From the NCBI GenBank assembly GCA_020850295.1, contig JADZEV010000001.1, forward strand, positions 1 to 8,893: 8,893 nt of DNA, read 5' to 3'. The first letter of the stretch is position 1. Each line of letters starts with the position of its first letter. Source of the DNA: Candidatus Nomurabacteria bacterium (GTDB lineage: Bacteria; Patescibacteriota; Minisyncoccia; Phycocordibacterales; UBA9973). The notes below the pieces were generated by a model. That model was not told the DNA's origin, searched no databases, and worked only from the letters and a program-made list of their open reading frames with translations. This document shows positions 1-6,459 of the stretch, one piece after another. The translations under genes were made by a program, and so were the position numbers.

Positions 1-3000
1 CCTGCGCCTTTTGCATCAAACGTTACGTTTTCATCAGTACCTGATGAGATGGTGGTGAGTGCAAGACCACCTCCTGCTGCTGCAGAGGTGACCTTCAATC
101 CTGTTGCTGATGATGCGGTGTTGGTATCAACTTGGAAGGCGTAGTTGGTACCGGTGCGAGCCACCGTGAGAGCGGTTGCTGATTGACCAGGCGTGATACT
201 GGTAACACCAGCTGAAGTTACTTGAAATTGAGCAGAAGAACCAACGTTGAAGAGGGAGGTTGCGGTGGTGGAGCCGATAGAAACTTTACCATCTGTATTT
301 GCAATAATTACATTGCCATCTGCTGGCCCACCAGAACTAGGTCCTGGATTTATATAGACAGACCCTCCATCACCACTACCTGGAGTTCCGCCTGCTGCGG
401 TAATATTTATATCTCCTCCGGTATCACTAGCTCCTGAAATAATATTAACTGCTCCACCGATACCAGCAGAACCGTCTCCAGCATATAAATTTAATGCTCC
501 TCCAGCAAAGCCACCACTGATACTTGACCCAGCTCTTATTGTAAGATTTTTCCCAGCTGCACCTGCTGTATTAGCAACACTAATCGTCCTATTCGCCACA
601 TTCGTAAAATTCACATCCCCATTAAACTGTGCCGCATAATTAGTTGATCCTCCTGTTGCTTCAGCATAAAGCCCAACATTTGTTGATGTTCCTGTTTTTG
701 TATTTGAAAGATATGCACCGTAGGTGGTTTGTGCACCGGTACCGTTTGCTCCAGAGAGGGAGATGTTCAATCCTTTTTGCCCAGTGAGCGCACCGGTGCC
801 ATTTGAGGTAAGAGAAAGGATAGTCCCTGAGGTGAGAGCATTTGCATTCATTGCAAAGTTGGTTGCAGTTGTTGCGTTGATCGTCCAAGTAGTTTCTTCA
901 CCTGCATCAAACGTGAGATTTTGATCAGCTGCTGGGTTGCCAATGGTATCCCATGTTCCGCCACCACCACAGGTGGTTGTAGAGAGTGTTCCGTTATTAT
1001 CTGTTTGTACACAAAGGGTTCCTCCTCCACCAAGATCTGGGATCGTCACGTTTCCAGAGGAGTCGATTACAAACCGGTCACTCGTTCCAAGTGCAGTCGT
1101 TGAGATTTTAAACTTGTCAGCATCTGAATCGTCAACTCCCATCGTGAAGGTATTGGTACCATCTGAGAGCTCGAAGCCAATTTGCACATCATAATCTCCA
1201 GCATTGGTATTACCAATAGAGAATTGGGTATTCGCTGCACCACTTGAAAGAATCTCGAGAAGTTGATCGGGAGTGGTGTCGCCAATACCGACATTGCCAT
1301 TAAATATATGACTTGCAGAGTCAAAAGTTAGTGTTTGAGTGAGAGCGTCTCCAGTAATTGAAACAACTGGGTTAGTATCATCATCAGCAGAAAGAAGAAA
1401 TGAAACATTGGTTCCTACTAAGTCACCCCTTAGGTAAAGTCCTGTTTGAGCATCACCATCAGTTGATTCAATCAACGACTCAAAACCGTCACTACCACTT
1501 CCTAGAAACAACACTTCGCTGCCAACACCGTTTCTCCAGTACCAAGAACCTGAAGTCTCAGCCAATTCATACATTACATTCGAGAGGCTTCCTACAGTAG
1601 TAGTAAAATAACTTGCATTATCAAACCCTACTCTTACCTGCTCTGTTGTTTTGATCACATCCAACGCTGCAGCGGGTGTTGTTGTCCCTATACCGACATT
1701 TCCTCCATCAAATATTGCCGCGTAGTTATTTGTTCCGCCTGATGCTGTTGCATAGAGACCAACGTTGGTAGTTGCAGCACCGGTGTTTGAGAAGTAACCA
1801 GCGTAGTCAGTACCAGTAGTTGCACCTGTTTGAAGCGCTTCGAGAGTTTTGTTTGATGCGGTGGTTGAGTTGGTAGAGATTGAAACGATATCGTTTGCTG
1901 TCGCCGGAGAAAGTGTTGTTCCACTTCTTGACCAGTATCCGATTGTTCCTGAAGTTGGAGCAGTAGATGTTAAGTTCTTAGATGCATCTGTGTAGACAGC
2001 TGAGGAAGCAGTTAGAGCTGAGAAGGTTGTAGTGTTTGAAAATACTTGTGTCCCTGTAAATGTCTGACCTGCATCTGTTCTTGCAATAGTTGCAGATGTA
2101 GATGGGAAGGTCATTGTTGTAGAGTCAGTACCTGCGAGTGTTATAGAGTTGTTGAAAGTGAGAGTTTTTCCTGCAGCACCTGTTAATGTATATGTTCCTG
2201 TTGTGAAGGTGTTGCCGTTTATAGATGTTGCTGTTGCTGCACCAAGAGTTGGTGTAACAAAAGTTGGAGAAGTTGTCATTGCAACAGAACCTGATCCTGA
2301 GATTGTGTATTCGCCAACAACACCAGAGTTGTTATACAAAACTCTTGTATTTGTTCCTGAGGTGATAGTTGTTGTACCGATTGTGATATTTCCACTTGCT
2401 GTTCCACAAGCTGAACCCGTACCAGTAACAACACCAGAAGAGTTAACTTGTAAACACTGTGTTGAACCTGAAATAGATGAGAATGTTATTGTTCCGGATG
2501 AAGTGATACCTGTAGCTGCTGCGATTGCGCCTGATGAATTAACTTGGAACTGAGAAGATGATCCAACAGATAAAGCGGCTGATGGTGAAGCAGTCCCAAT
2601 ACCAAGCCTGTTGTTAACTTCATCATATCCAGAAGTTCCAAAAAGAATTTTTCCTTTGGTCGCGTTTGATGTAGAGACAAGTGTTAAATTTTCTCCTGAC
2701 CCAGTTCCTCCAACAAGTGTTGTTCCTCCAGAAATACCAACATTGTTTTGTAGATAACCAGAAAGAGATGGTAAGTCAGAAGTAAGAGCCACTGTTCCAG
2801 AATTGTTTGGGAATGTCCAAGTTCTTGCTGCTGTTAAATCAGCGCTTGTGATAGTTCCATCAAATCTTGCGGCACCACCTGGAGTAACAGCAAACACTAG
2901 TTGGTCATCGGTAGAAGTTGCGGTGTTAACAGTGAGACCTCCAGAAGTTATTGCTCCTGCCATGTTAAGAGCGCCAGAGTTTAATACTGGAATCTGTGAA

Positions 3001-3548
3001 CCTGTTGGAGTTTGACTTGGAGTAAAACCACCAACAGTTCGAGAGTTGATAGCAAATCCAGAAGAAACAACTTGTTGTCTTGGAGAAAGAGTCTCAAAAC
3101 TAACTCCTGAACAAGAAGAAGCAACTTGTGCAGCTACTTCAACATTTATAAAAACTTGATCATCAGTAAATGCATAGTTACTAAGATCATCTCCGCCAGC
3201 ACCAGTGTCACCAATGTTTCCATTGAAAACTCCTTCACGAGTTAGTATGGTCATTGTACTTGGAGTACCAGCAGGCCAAACTTTTGATCCACCAGTTGTA
3301 GCGTTGTAAAGAGAAAAACGATAACAGTAGTTTGTACCTGATGGTCCACCTAAAAGATTGCCACTAGAATCAAGAAGTCGCCCTTGGAAATTTATAATAC
3401 TTGGAACACCAGCAGCTGAGTAAGCATTTTTAACAAAAATACTAGAAAACGATGTGAACAAAATAGCTGTAAAAATCACAAAATAGCCAGCACGAGAAAG
3501 TGCAGATCTAAACAAACTCAAACTTAGAAATCTAAGATGCAATTTCAT
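1..3548 (-). CDS. Giant secreted repetitive surface protein, tail-fibre/adhesin-like (3' end outside window)
   Basis: The frame is open from ATG 3548 to the left edge: 1182 codons plus two bases, no stop seen. The start is supported by an AAGGA ribosome-binding site seven bases upstream. Residues 1-46 look like a signal peptide, followed by INFQGRLLD (52-60), a module often found at the start of exported fibre-like proteins. The rest is rich in Thr, Ser, Gly, Ala and Asn with almost no charged helices. It carries GIG motifs at about 314-322, 617-625, 752-760 and a variant at 1088-1092, a duplicated NVGLYA segment, a Gly-rich beta-repeat block (1011-1087) and six cysteines (75, 146, 365, 381, 846, 860). 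From family knowledge, such proteins in Patescibacteria and phage tail fibres often end in an S74-type autoprocessing chaperone; that end is not visible here. Inferred role: surface fibre for attachment to a host cell or substrate. The open frame is certain; the function is inferred. Confidence 0.88.
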   Translation of the reverse strand, partial: MKLHLRFLSLSLFRSALSRAGYFVIFTAILFTSFSSIFVKNAYSAAGVPSIINFQGRLLDSSGNLLGGPSGTNYCYRFSLYNATTGGSKVWPAGTPSTMTILTREGVFNGNIGDTGAGGDDLSNYAFTDDQVFINVEVAAQVASSCSGVSFETLSPRQQVVSSGFAINSRTVGGFTPSQTPTGSQIPVLNSGALNMAGAITSGGLTVNTATSTDDQLVFAVTPGGAARFDGTITSADLTAARTWTFPNNSGTVALTSDLPSLSGYLQNNVGISGGTTLVGGTGSGENLTLVSTSNATKGKILFGTSGYDEVNNRLGIGTASPSAALSVGSSSQFQVNSSGAIAAATGITSSGTITFSSISGSTQCLQVNSSGVVTGTGSACGTASGNITIGTTTITSGTNTRVLYNNSGVVGEYTISGSGSVAMTTSPTFVTPTLGAATATSINGNTFTTGTYTLTGAAGKTLTFNNSITLAGTDSTTMTFPSTSATIARTDAGQTFTGTQVFSNTTTFSALTASSAVYTDASKNLTSTAPTSGTIGYWSRSGTTLSPATANDIVSISTNSTTASNKTLEALQTGATTGTDYAGYFSNTGAATTNVGLYATASGGTNNYAAIFDGGNVGIGTTTPAAALDVIKTTEQVRVGFDNASYFTTTVGSLSNVMYELAETSGSWYWRNGVGSEVLFLGSGSDGFESLIESTDGDAQTGLYLRGDLVGTNVSFLLSADDDTNPVVSITGDALTQTLTFDSASHIFNGNVGIGDTTPDQLLEILSSGAANTQFSIGNTNAGDYDVQIGFELSDGTNTFTMGVDDSDADKFKISTTALGTSDRFVIDSSGNVTIPDLGGGGTLCVQTDNNGTLSTTTCGGGGTWDTIGNPAADQNLTFDAGEETTWTINATTATNFAMNANALTSGTILSLTSNGTGALTGQKGLNISLSGANGTGAQTTYGAYLSNTKTGTSTNVGLYAEATGGSTNYAAQFNGDVNFTNVANRTISVANTAGAAGKNLTIRAGSSISGGFAGGALNLYAGDGSAGIGGAVNIISGASDTGGDINITAAGGTPGSGDGGSVYINPGPSSGGPADGNVIIANTDGKVSIGSTTATSLFNVGSSAQFQVTSAGVTSITPGQSATALTVARTGTNYAFQVDTNTASSATGLKVTSAAAGGGLALTTISSGTDENVTFDAKGA
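288..518 (-). repeat. Gly-rich beta-repeat block in the giant protein
   Basis: Residues 1011-1087 contain five strand-like units spaced 13-17 residues apart: GALNLYAG (1017), GAVNIISG (1032), GDINITAAG (1045), GSVYINPG (1062) and GNVIIANT (1078), joined by Gly/Ser/Asp linkers. The pattern resembles shaft regions of phage tail fibres or beta-helical adhesins. The block has no cysteine and uses only AAT for Asn, unlike the segments on both sides. Confidence 0.7.
618..725 (-). repeat. NVGLYA repeat, copy 2
   Basis: Residues 942-977 read TYGAYLSNTKTGTST, then NVGLYAEATGG, then NYAAQFNG, paralogous to residues 580-616. Unlike copy 1 it is followed by DVNF and then the Gly-rich block, not by a GIG motif. 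A change in codon usage occurs within this copy. A weaker relative may lie near residues 1128-1155 (GTNYAFQVDTNTASSATGL). Confidence 0.78.
1701..1811 (-). repeat. NVGLYA repeat, copy 1
   Basis: Residues 580-616 read TDYAGYFSNTG..., then NVGLYATASGG, then NYAAIFDG. They match residues 942-977 (bases 618-725) over the whole segment. In this copy a GIG module follows directly (residue 617). The repeat looks like an internal duplication of a structural unit of about 37 residues. Confidence 0.8.
3411..3548 (-). other. Signal peptide of the giant surface protein
   Basis: Residues 1-20 carry basic residues (K2, R6, R14, R19). A hydrophobic stretch (about 21-39) follows, then a small-residue site NAYSAAG (41-47). 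Cleavage is expected near residue 45 or 46. The n-region is longer than usual, which is common for very large exported proteins. This supports Sec-dependent export. Confidence 0.72.
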
Positions 3549-3554
3549 TATTCT

Positions 3555-3560
3555 ATCCTT
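3555..3560 (-). promoter_or_regulatory. Ribosome-binding site of the giant surface protein
   Basis: The minus strand reads AAGGAT, with seven bases between AAGGA and the ATG at 3548. It fixes the start of the giant gene. It is the clearest Shine-Dalgarno site in the window; the other starts visible here lack one. Confidence 0.7.
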
Positions 3561-3594
3561 ATATTTTAACACAAAGGACTCTCCTAGCGCACAT

Positions 3595-3600
3595 ATAATA
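3595..3600 (-). promoter_or_regulatory. Possible -10 element for the giant surface protein
   Basis: The minus strand reads TATTAT, one mismatch from TATAAT, which would give a 5' leader of roughly 40 bases. It lies downstream of the terminator of the preceding operon, as a separate promoter should. No good -35 hexamer is visible 16-18 bases upstream, so this is a weak call. The plus strand reads a perfect TATAAT at 3594-3599. Confidence 0.3.
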
Positions 3601-3630
3601 GTAATAATTTTGTTGATAACTCATAGGCAT

Positions 3631-3659
3631 AAAAAAAATAGTCACGCAAGACTATTTTT
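3631..3659 (-). terminator. Rho-independent terminator after the glycosyltransferase/thioredoxin operon
   Basis: A perfect 10-base-pair stem (3634-3643 with 3650-3659, loop 3644-3649) is followed on the minus strand by a run of eight T that begins within the stem end and extends to 3631. It starts about 31 bases after the stop codon at 3691 and separates that operon from the giant gene. Only a short T run is present in the plus direction. Confidence 0.82.
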
Positions 3660-3690
3660 GAAAAAATAAATAAATATTTTTTATGTCAAA

Positions 3691-4368
3691 TTATGGCTTT
3701 TTTGTTGACCCAACCAAGGGTTCTTTTTTAGGATTTGTTAGCTCTTTTGGGAGCATTGATTCGAGCTCTTCGACAGTCTTAAAACCTGAGACAGTTTTAC
3801 CCTGAACAACCAAAGAAGGGAGTACATTTTCTATTTTGTAAATAGATTTTAGGGCTCTAACTGTCGAAAGATCAAGATCATAATCAAAAGAATAAACTCT
3901 TAAAGTCGGATACTTTTTTCTAAGCGCATCTAAAACAAAACCTTGCTTTAAACAATCAACACAACTTTCTTTATTTCCATAAAAATAAAATATTGTTGAG
4001 ATAGTTTGCTTGCATCTTTCACCTATTCTTTTTGCCAAAAGAAAATCTTTGACCTGCAAAATAGTATATTGTTTTTTTAGTGAATCTATCTCCTCTGCGT
4101 TACCAACATTTTGCTCACTGAAGTTTATTTTGTCTGCAACTTTTGCTATTTCTTGAGAGAGAATTGAGTTGTCTAAATCTTGGCAAGAAAGTTCTTCGAG
4201 CAGAGAAAATTGTGTTTCAGAAGAGAGTATGTCTATAGCAATTTTGTTCTGAATATCCTTGATTTCATTGATTTTTTTGTTATTTACATAGTTACTCAAA
4301 TACCAACCAGTTGCAAAAATACCACAGGTGATAATAAGTACAAAAAAATATTTTTGGAAGCCTTTCAT
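3691..4368 (-). CDS. Membrane-anchored thioredoxin-fold protein with CVDC motif
   Basis: A 225-residue protein with one N-terminal membrane segment (about 6-26), then a mostly helical, possibly coiled region (30-118), then a thioredoxin-like domain (about 123-210). The domain starts with a beta strand (TIFYFYG), has C136-V-D-C139 at the usual active-site position and Pro184 (VLPSLVV) at the cis-proline position. Three other cysteines are C15 in the membrane segment, C62 and C119. The topology implies the domain lies outside the cytoplasm. It begins nine bases after the glycosyltransferase stop with no clear Shine-Dalgarno, so the two are almost surely co-transcribed, and a terminator follows. 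Inferred role: redox partner or thiol reductase/isomerase of an envelope protein. The thioredoxin fold is fairly sure; substrate and direction of the reaction are unknown. Confidence 0.8.
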   Translation of the reverse strand: MKGFQKYFFVLIITCGIFATGWYLSNYVNNKKINEIKDIQNKIAIDILSSETQFSLLEELSCQDLDNSILSQEIAKVADKINFSEQNVGNAEEIDSLKKQYTILQVKDFLLAKRIGERCKQTISTIFYFYGNKESCVDCLKQGFVLDALRKKYPTLRVYSFDYDLDLSTVRALKSIYKIENVLPSLVVQGKTVSGFKTVEELESMLPKELTNPKKEPLVGSTKKP

Positions 4369-4377
4369 AATAATTTT

Positions 4378-5625
4378 TTAACGCCATTTAGGCTGACCTT
4401 GTCTGGTTATTGTATTGTAAACTGCTTTCAAAAGCCACACCGGTGCAATGACACTATAAATCAAAATATAAGGAATTATATGCCAATGAAAACCTCTCCC
4501 CTGTTTTGCGAGTTTTGTCCCAACCAAAATAGAAAAAATAATTAGTCCATATAAAATTATAGAAATAAAAACTATAGTTTTGGTATTAATAAAAAACCAA
4601 TCAAAGTTTGTGGAGAAACTTAAATTAAAACCTTTGATAGAAATTTCTGTAATTTTTTTAATCACAAAAATAGTAAGGTTATAAAGAAGTGCAAAAGACA
4701 AATAACATACCGCTATGATAGAGATGATACCAGAAGGTAGCGTAAAGAAAGAGAAGTTGCCATAACGAGTTTTAAATATCAGCCGACGATAATCAATAGT
4801 GTTCTGGATAAATCCATAAATCCATCTAAGCCTTTGCTTATAAAGCTTTTTAACCGTATTTGGAGAAGAAGTATAGACATAAGCAGTATGACAATGGTCT
4901 ATCTTCATATGGTGCTCTTGCATTCGATATGCTATTTCTTGATCTTCAGTATTGTGAGCTTTTCTAAACTTCCCTATTTTTTCAAAAACTTCCTTTCGAA
5001 AAACAGAGAAAGGCCCAGGAGTAACATGTATAGCGCCAAGATAAGCCAACATTCTTTTGTTGTAAGTACTCATGTTGTACTCCACTCTTTGAGCATGTTG
5101 AATAATATTTTTTGGTTTGTGAATTATAAGAGATGGTGCAACTGCCATAACATCTGGCTTCTTTTGAAAAAGATTTATTATTCTTTTTAATGCATCTGGT
5201 GCAACAAAAGAATCTGCGTCCAAACAAGAAATAAAATCTGCGTTAGTATTATCAATACCGAAATTTACTGCTGTGTGTTTACCTCCATTTTCTTTTTGAA
5301 AAATTTTTACCTGCGGATGATCTTTATATTTTGATATTTCTTCCCAAGTATTATCAGTTGAACCGTCGTCAATAACCAATACCTCTAAACGATCTTTTGG
5401 ATAATCAAGATCAAGTAAAGATTTAACTGTTCCATGAACGGTTGTGCCTTCATTCCAAGCAGGCACAATAACAGCAACAGTCGGGAAGCTCTGAAGGATA
5501 GGAAGGTCTTCTTTGTGAACTTTATTTAGGTGCTTTCTTCTTTCAAAAAAAGTCACCAAAAAAAAGACCTGGACATAAACGGCCAGAAAAATGATAGTAT
5601 ACATAGCTATCTCCGAGAAAGGCAT
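4378..5625 (-). CDS. Membrane glycosyltransferase family 2, processive type (PgaC/hyaluronan-synthase-like)
   Basis: A 415-residue protein with one N-terminal membrane helix (about 7-27), a cytosolic GT-A domain (about 48-280) and three or four C-terminal helices (about 298-322, 349-370, 382-403). The full processive GT2 signature is present: VPAWNEG (54-60), D86-D87-G88 for nucleotide-sugar binding, D136-A-D138 for the metal, T226-E-D228 as catalytic base region, and Q264-R-L-R-W268. The layout matches poly-N-acetylglucosamine synthase or hyaluronan synthase more than simple transferases. Length is typical for PgaC/IcaA. Inferred role: polymerises and exports a beta-linked surface polysaccharide; the sugar cannot be read from sequence. 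It is the first gene of an operon with the thioredoxin-fold protein. No PgaA, PgaB or PgaD partner is visible. Confidence 0.9.
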   Translation of the reverse strand: MPFSEIAMYTIIFLAVYVQVFFLVTFFERRKHLNKVHKEDLPILQSFPTVAVIVPAWNEGTTVHGTVKSLLDLDYPKDRLEVLVIDDGSTDNTWEEISKYKDHPQVKIFQKENGGKHTAVNFGIDNTNADFISCLDADSFVAPDALKRIINLFQKKPDVMAVAPSLIIHKPKNIIQHAQRVEYNMSTYNKRMLAYLGAIHVTPGPFSVFRKEVFEKIGKFRKAHNTEDQEIAYRMQEHHMKIDHCHTAYVYTSSPNTVKKLYKQRLRWIYGFIQNTIDYRRLIFKTRYGNFSFFTLPSGIISIIAVCYLSFALLYNLTIFVIKKITEISIKGFNLSFSTNFDWFFINTKTIVFISIILYGLIIFSILVGTKLAKQGRGFHWHIIPYILIYSVIAPVWLLKAVYNTITRQGQPKWR

Positions 5626-5692
5626 AATATCTTAACAAAGTACCATATTTAAAGGTTTTTTTCAATAAAAATAGCCTTACAAAAAAGTGCGC

Positions 5693-5698
5693 TATAAT
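5693..5698 (+). promoter_or_regulatory. -10 element of the DsbA-family gene; implies a leaderless mRNA
   Basis: A perfect TATAAT is followed by six bases and then ATG at 5705, so the expected transcription start (seven bases past the hexamer) falls on the A of the start codon. No good -35 hexamer is visible 16-18 bases upstream. The element lies inside the stretch that a GTG start at 5687 would translate, which argues against that start. Confidence 0.65.
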
Positions 5699-5700
5699 AA
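5695..5700 (-). promoter_or_regulatory. Possible divergent -10 element for the glycosyltransferase operon
   Basis: The minus strand reads TATTAT, overlapping the plus-strand TATAAT by symmetry. A TTGTTC (three of six matches to the -35 consensus) lies 16 bases upstream at 5717-5722. It would give a leader of about 60 bases. The call is weak; an alternative is TTGAAA with TACTTT closer to the gene. Confidence 0.25.
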
Positions 5701-5704
5701 GCAA

Positions 5705-6427
5705 ATGGAACCACAAGAACAAATAGAACAAAAAGAAAATAATGTTAAAAAACCTAGCGCTATCAGTACTCCAGCAGCAATAATAACAGCGGGAGTAATA
5801 ATAGCTGCTGCTCTTATATTTAAAGGAGGAGGAACAAAAACAATAAGCAACATAAAAGACCAACAGAAAATTGCTCCAACAGAAAAAGTTTCTCTTAGAG
5901 AAAATGACTATGTTAGAGGGGATATTTCAAAAGCAGAAGTTGTTGTAATTGAATATTCAGATAGTGACTGTCCTTTCTGTGAAAGATTTCACACTACTAT
6001 GAAAGATTTACTTAGTCAGTATGGAACAAAAGTTGCTTGGGCTTATAGATATTTCCCTCTTTCTATACATCCAAACGCAAACAATGAAGCTATAGCTCTT
6101 GAATGTGTAGGGTCTTTAGGTGGCAATGATGCTTTTTGGAAATATTTAGATGAAGTAATCTCTATAACAGTTTCACCAGAGAAAAGTAAAGCTACTTTAT
6201 CTTCAGTAGCTAATGGTATTGGAATAGATAAAAATTTATTTGAATCTTGTATCGCTAATCCTGATATCGCAAAAAAGATTACTGATCAAAGTACTGAAGC
6301 ACAAAGCTTAGGTGCACAAGGTACACCGTACAGTATTGCTATAAATAAAAAAGGTGAACAAGAAGTTATACCTGGAGCTCTACCTATAGAACAATTAAAA
6401 CCAATAATAGACAGACTGCTTAAATAA
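5705..6427 (+). CDS. Membrane-anchored DsbA-family thiol:disulfide oxidoreductase
   Basis: From ATG 5705 the protein has 240 residues. A short polar cytosolic tail is followed by one membrane helix (about 20-39) and an extracytoplasmic DsbA-like domain (about 68-240). The active site C89-P-F-C92 follows a strand (VVVIEYSDSD), and T207-P208 supplies the cis-proline loop (QGTPYSIAI). The arrangement matches the DSBA/Thioredoxin_4 family (DsbA, BdbD-like). Two further cysteines are C134 and C182. Known role of the family: introducing or isomerising disulfides in exported proteins. A GTG at 5687 would add six residues but would make the TATAAT box coding, so ATG is preferred. It is transcribed divergently from the glycosyltransferase operon and converges on rpoD. 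No membrane re-oxidase (DsbB or VKOR) gene is in the window. Confidence 0.9.
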   Translation: MEPQEQIEQKENNVKKPSAISTPAAIITAGVIIAAALIFKGGGTKTISNIKDQQKIAPTEKVSLRENDYVRGDISKAEVVVIEYSDSDCPFCERFHTTMKDLLSQYGTKVAWAYRYFPLSIHPNANNEAIALECVGSLGGNDAFWKYLDEVISITVSPEKSKATLSSVANGIGIDKNLFESCIANPDIAKKITDQSTEAQSLGAQGTPYSIAINKKGEQEVIPGALPIEQLKPIIDRLLK

Positions 6428-6429
6428 AT

Positions 6430-6458
6430 AAAAAACCCTTGCTTAGCAAGGGTTTTTT
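6430..6458 (+). terminator. Bidirectional Rho-independent terminator between the DsbA-like gene and rpoD
   Basis: A perfect 13-base-pair stem (6430-6442 with 6446-6458) with loop TTA has a GC core (CCCTTGC/GCAAGGG) and runs of six T on either strand. It fills almost the whole 32-base gap between the two convergent stop codons (6427 and 6460) and can serve both genes. Confidence 0.93.
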
Positions 6459-6459
6459 A

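Larger units (their letters stand above)
207..2609 (-). repeat. Dispersed GIG-motif modules in the giant protein
   Basis: Four copies of a short module are spread along the protein: RLGIGTASPSAALSV (residues 314-328), NVGIGTTTPAAALDV (617-631), NVGIGDTTPDQLLEIL (752-767) and a degenerate KVSIGSTTATSLFNV (1088-1102). The first and last are each followed by SSSQFQVNSSG or SSAQFQVTSAG, so the repeat unit there is about 27 residues (bases 2529-2609 and 207-287). The other two lie at 1656-1700 and 1248-1295. This motif is typical of fibre-like proteins built from shuffled beta-rich segments. Confidence 0.85.

Noticed and set aside
222..1600. Several short plus- and minus-strand frames of 60-85 residues
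   Set aside because: All overlap the continuous minus-strand frame of the giant protein and read as low-complexity shadows; no signals support them.
2149..2553. 134-residue plus-strand open frame
   Set aside because: It is the antisense of the giant protein, whose Thr/Gly/Asn-rich codons give Val/Pro-rich antisense frames. It lacks a ribosome-binding site and any recognisable domain.
3684..3689. Perfect TTGACA on the minus strand as a -35 for the giant gene
   Set aside because: Only a T run lies at the -10 distance, and the operon terminator at 3631-3659 would stop such a transcript before the giant gene.
4180..4545. 121-residue plus-strand frame across the thioredoxin/glycosyltransferase junction
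   Set aside because: It is antisense to two well-supported genes and has no domain or start signal.
5687..5704. GTG start for the DsbA-family gene
   Set aside because: The stretch contains the perfect TATAAT box, so it is more likely promoter than coding sequence.
5543..5863. 106-residue minus-strand frame rich in Tyr, Phe and Ser
   Set aside because: It overlaps the start of the glycosyltransferase and the DsbA-family gene in other frames; its composition is that of an antisense shadow.
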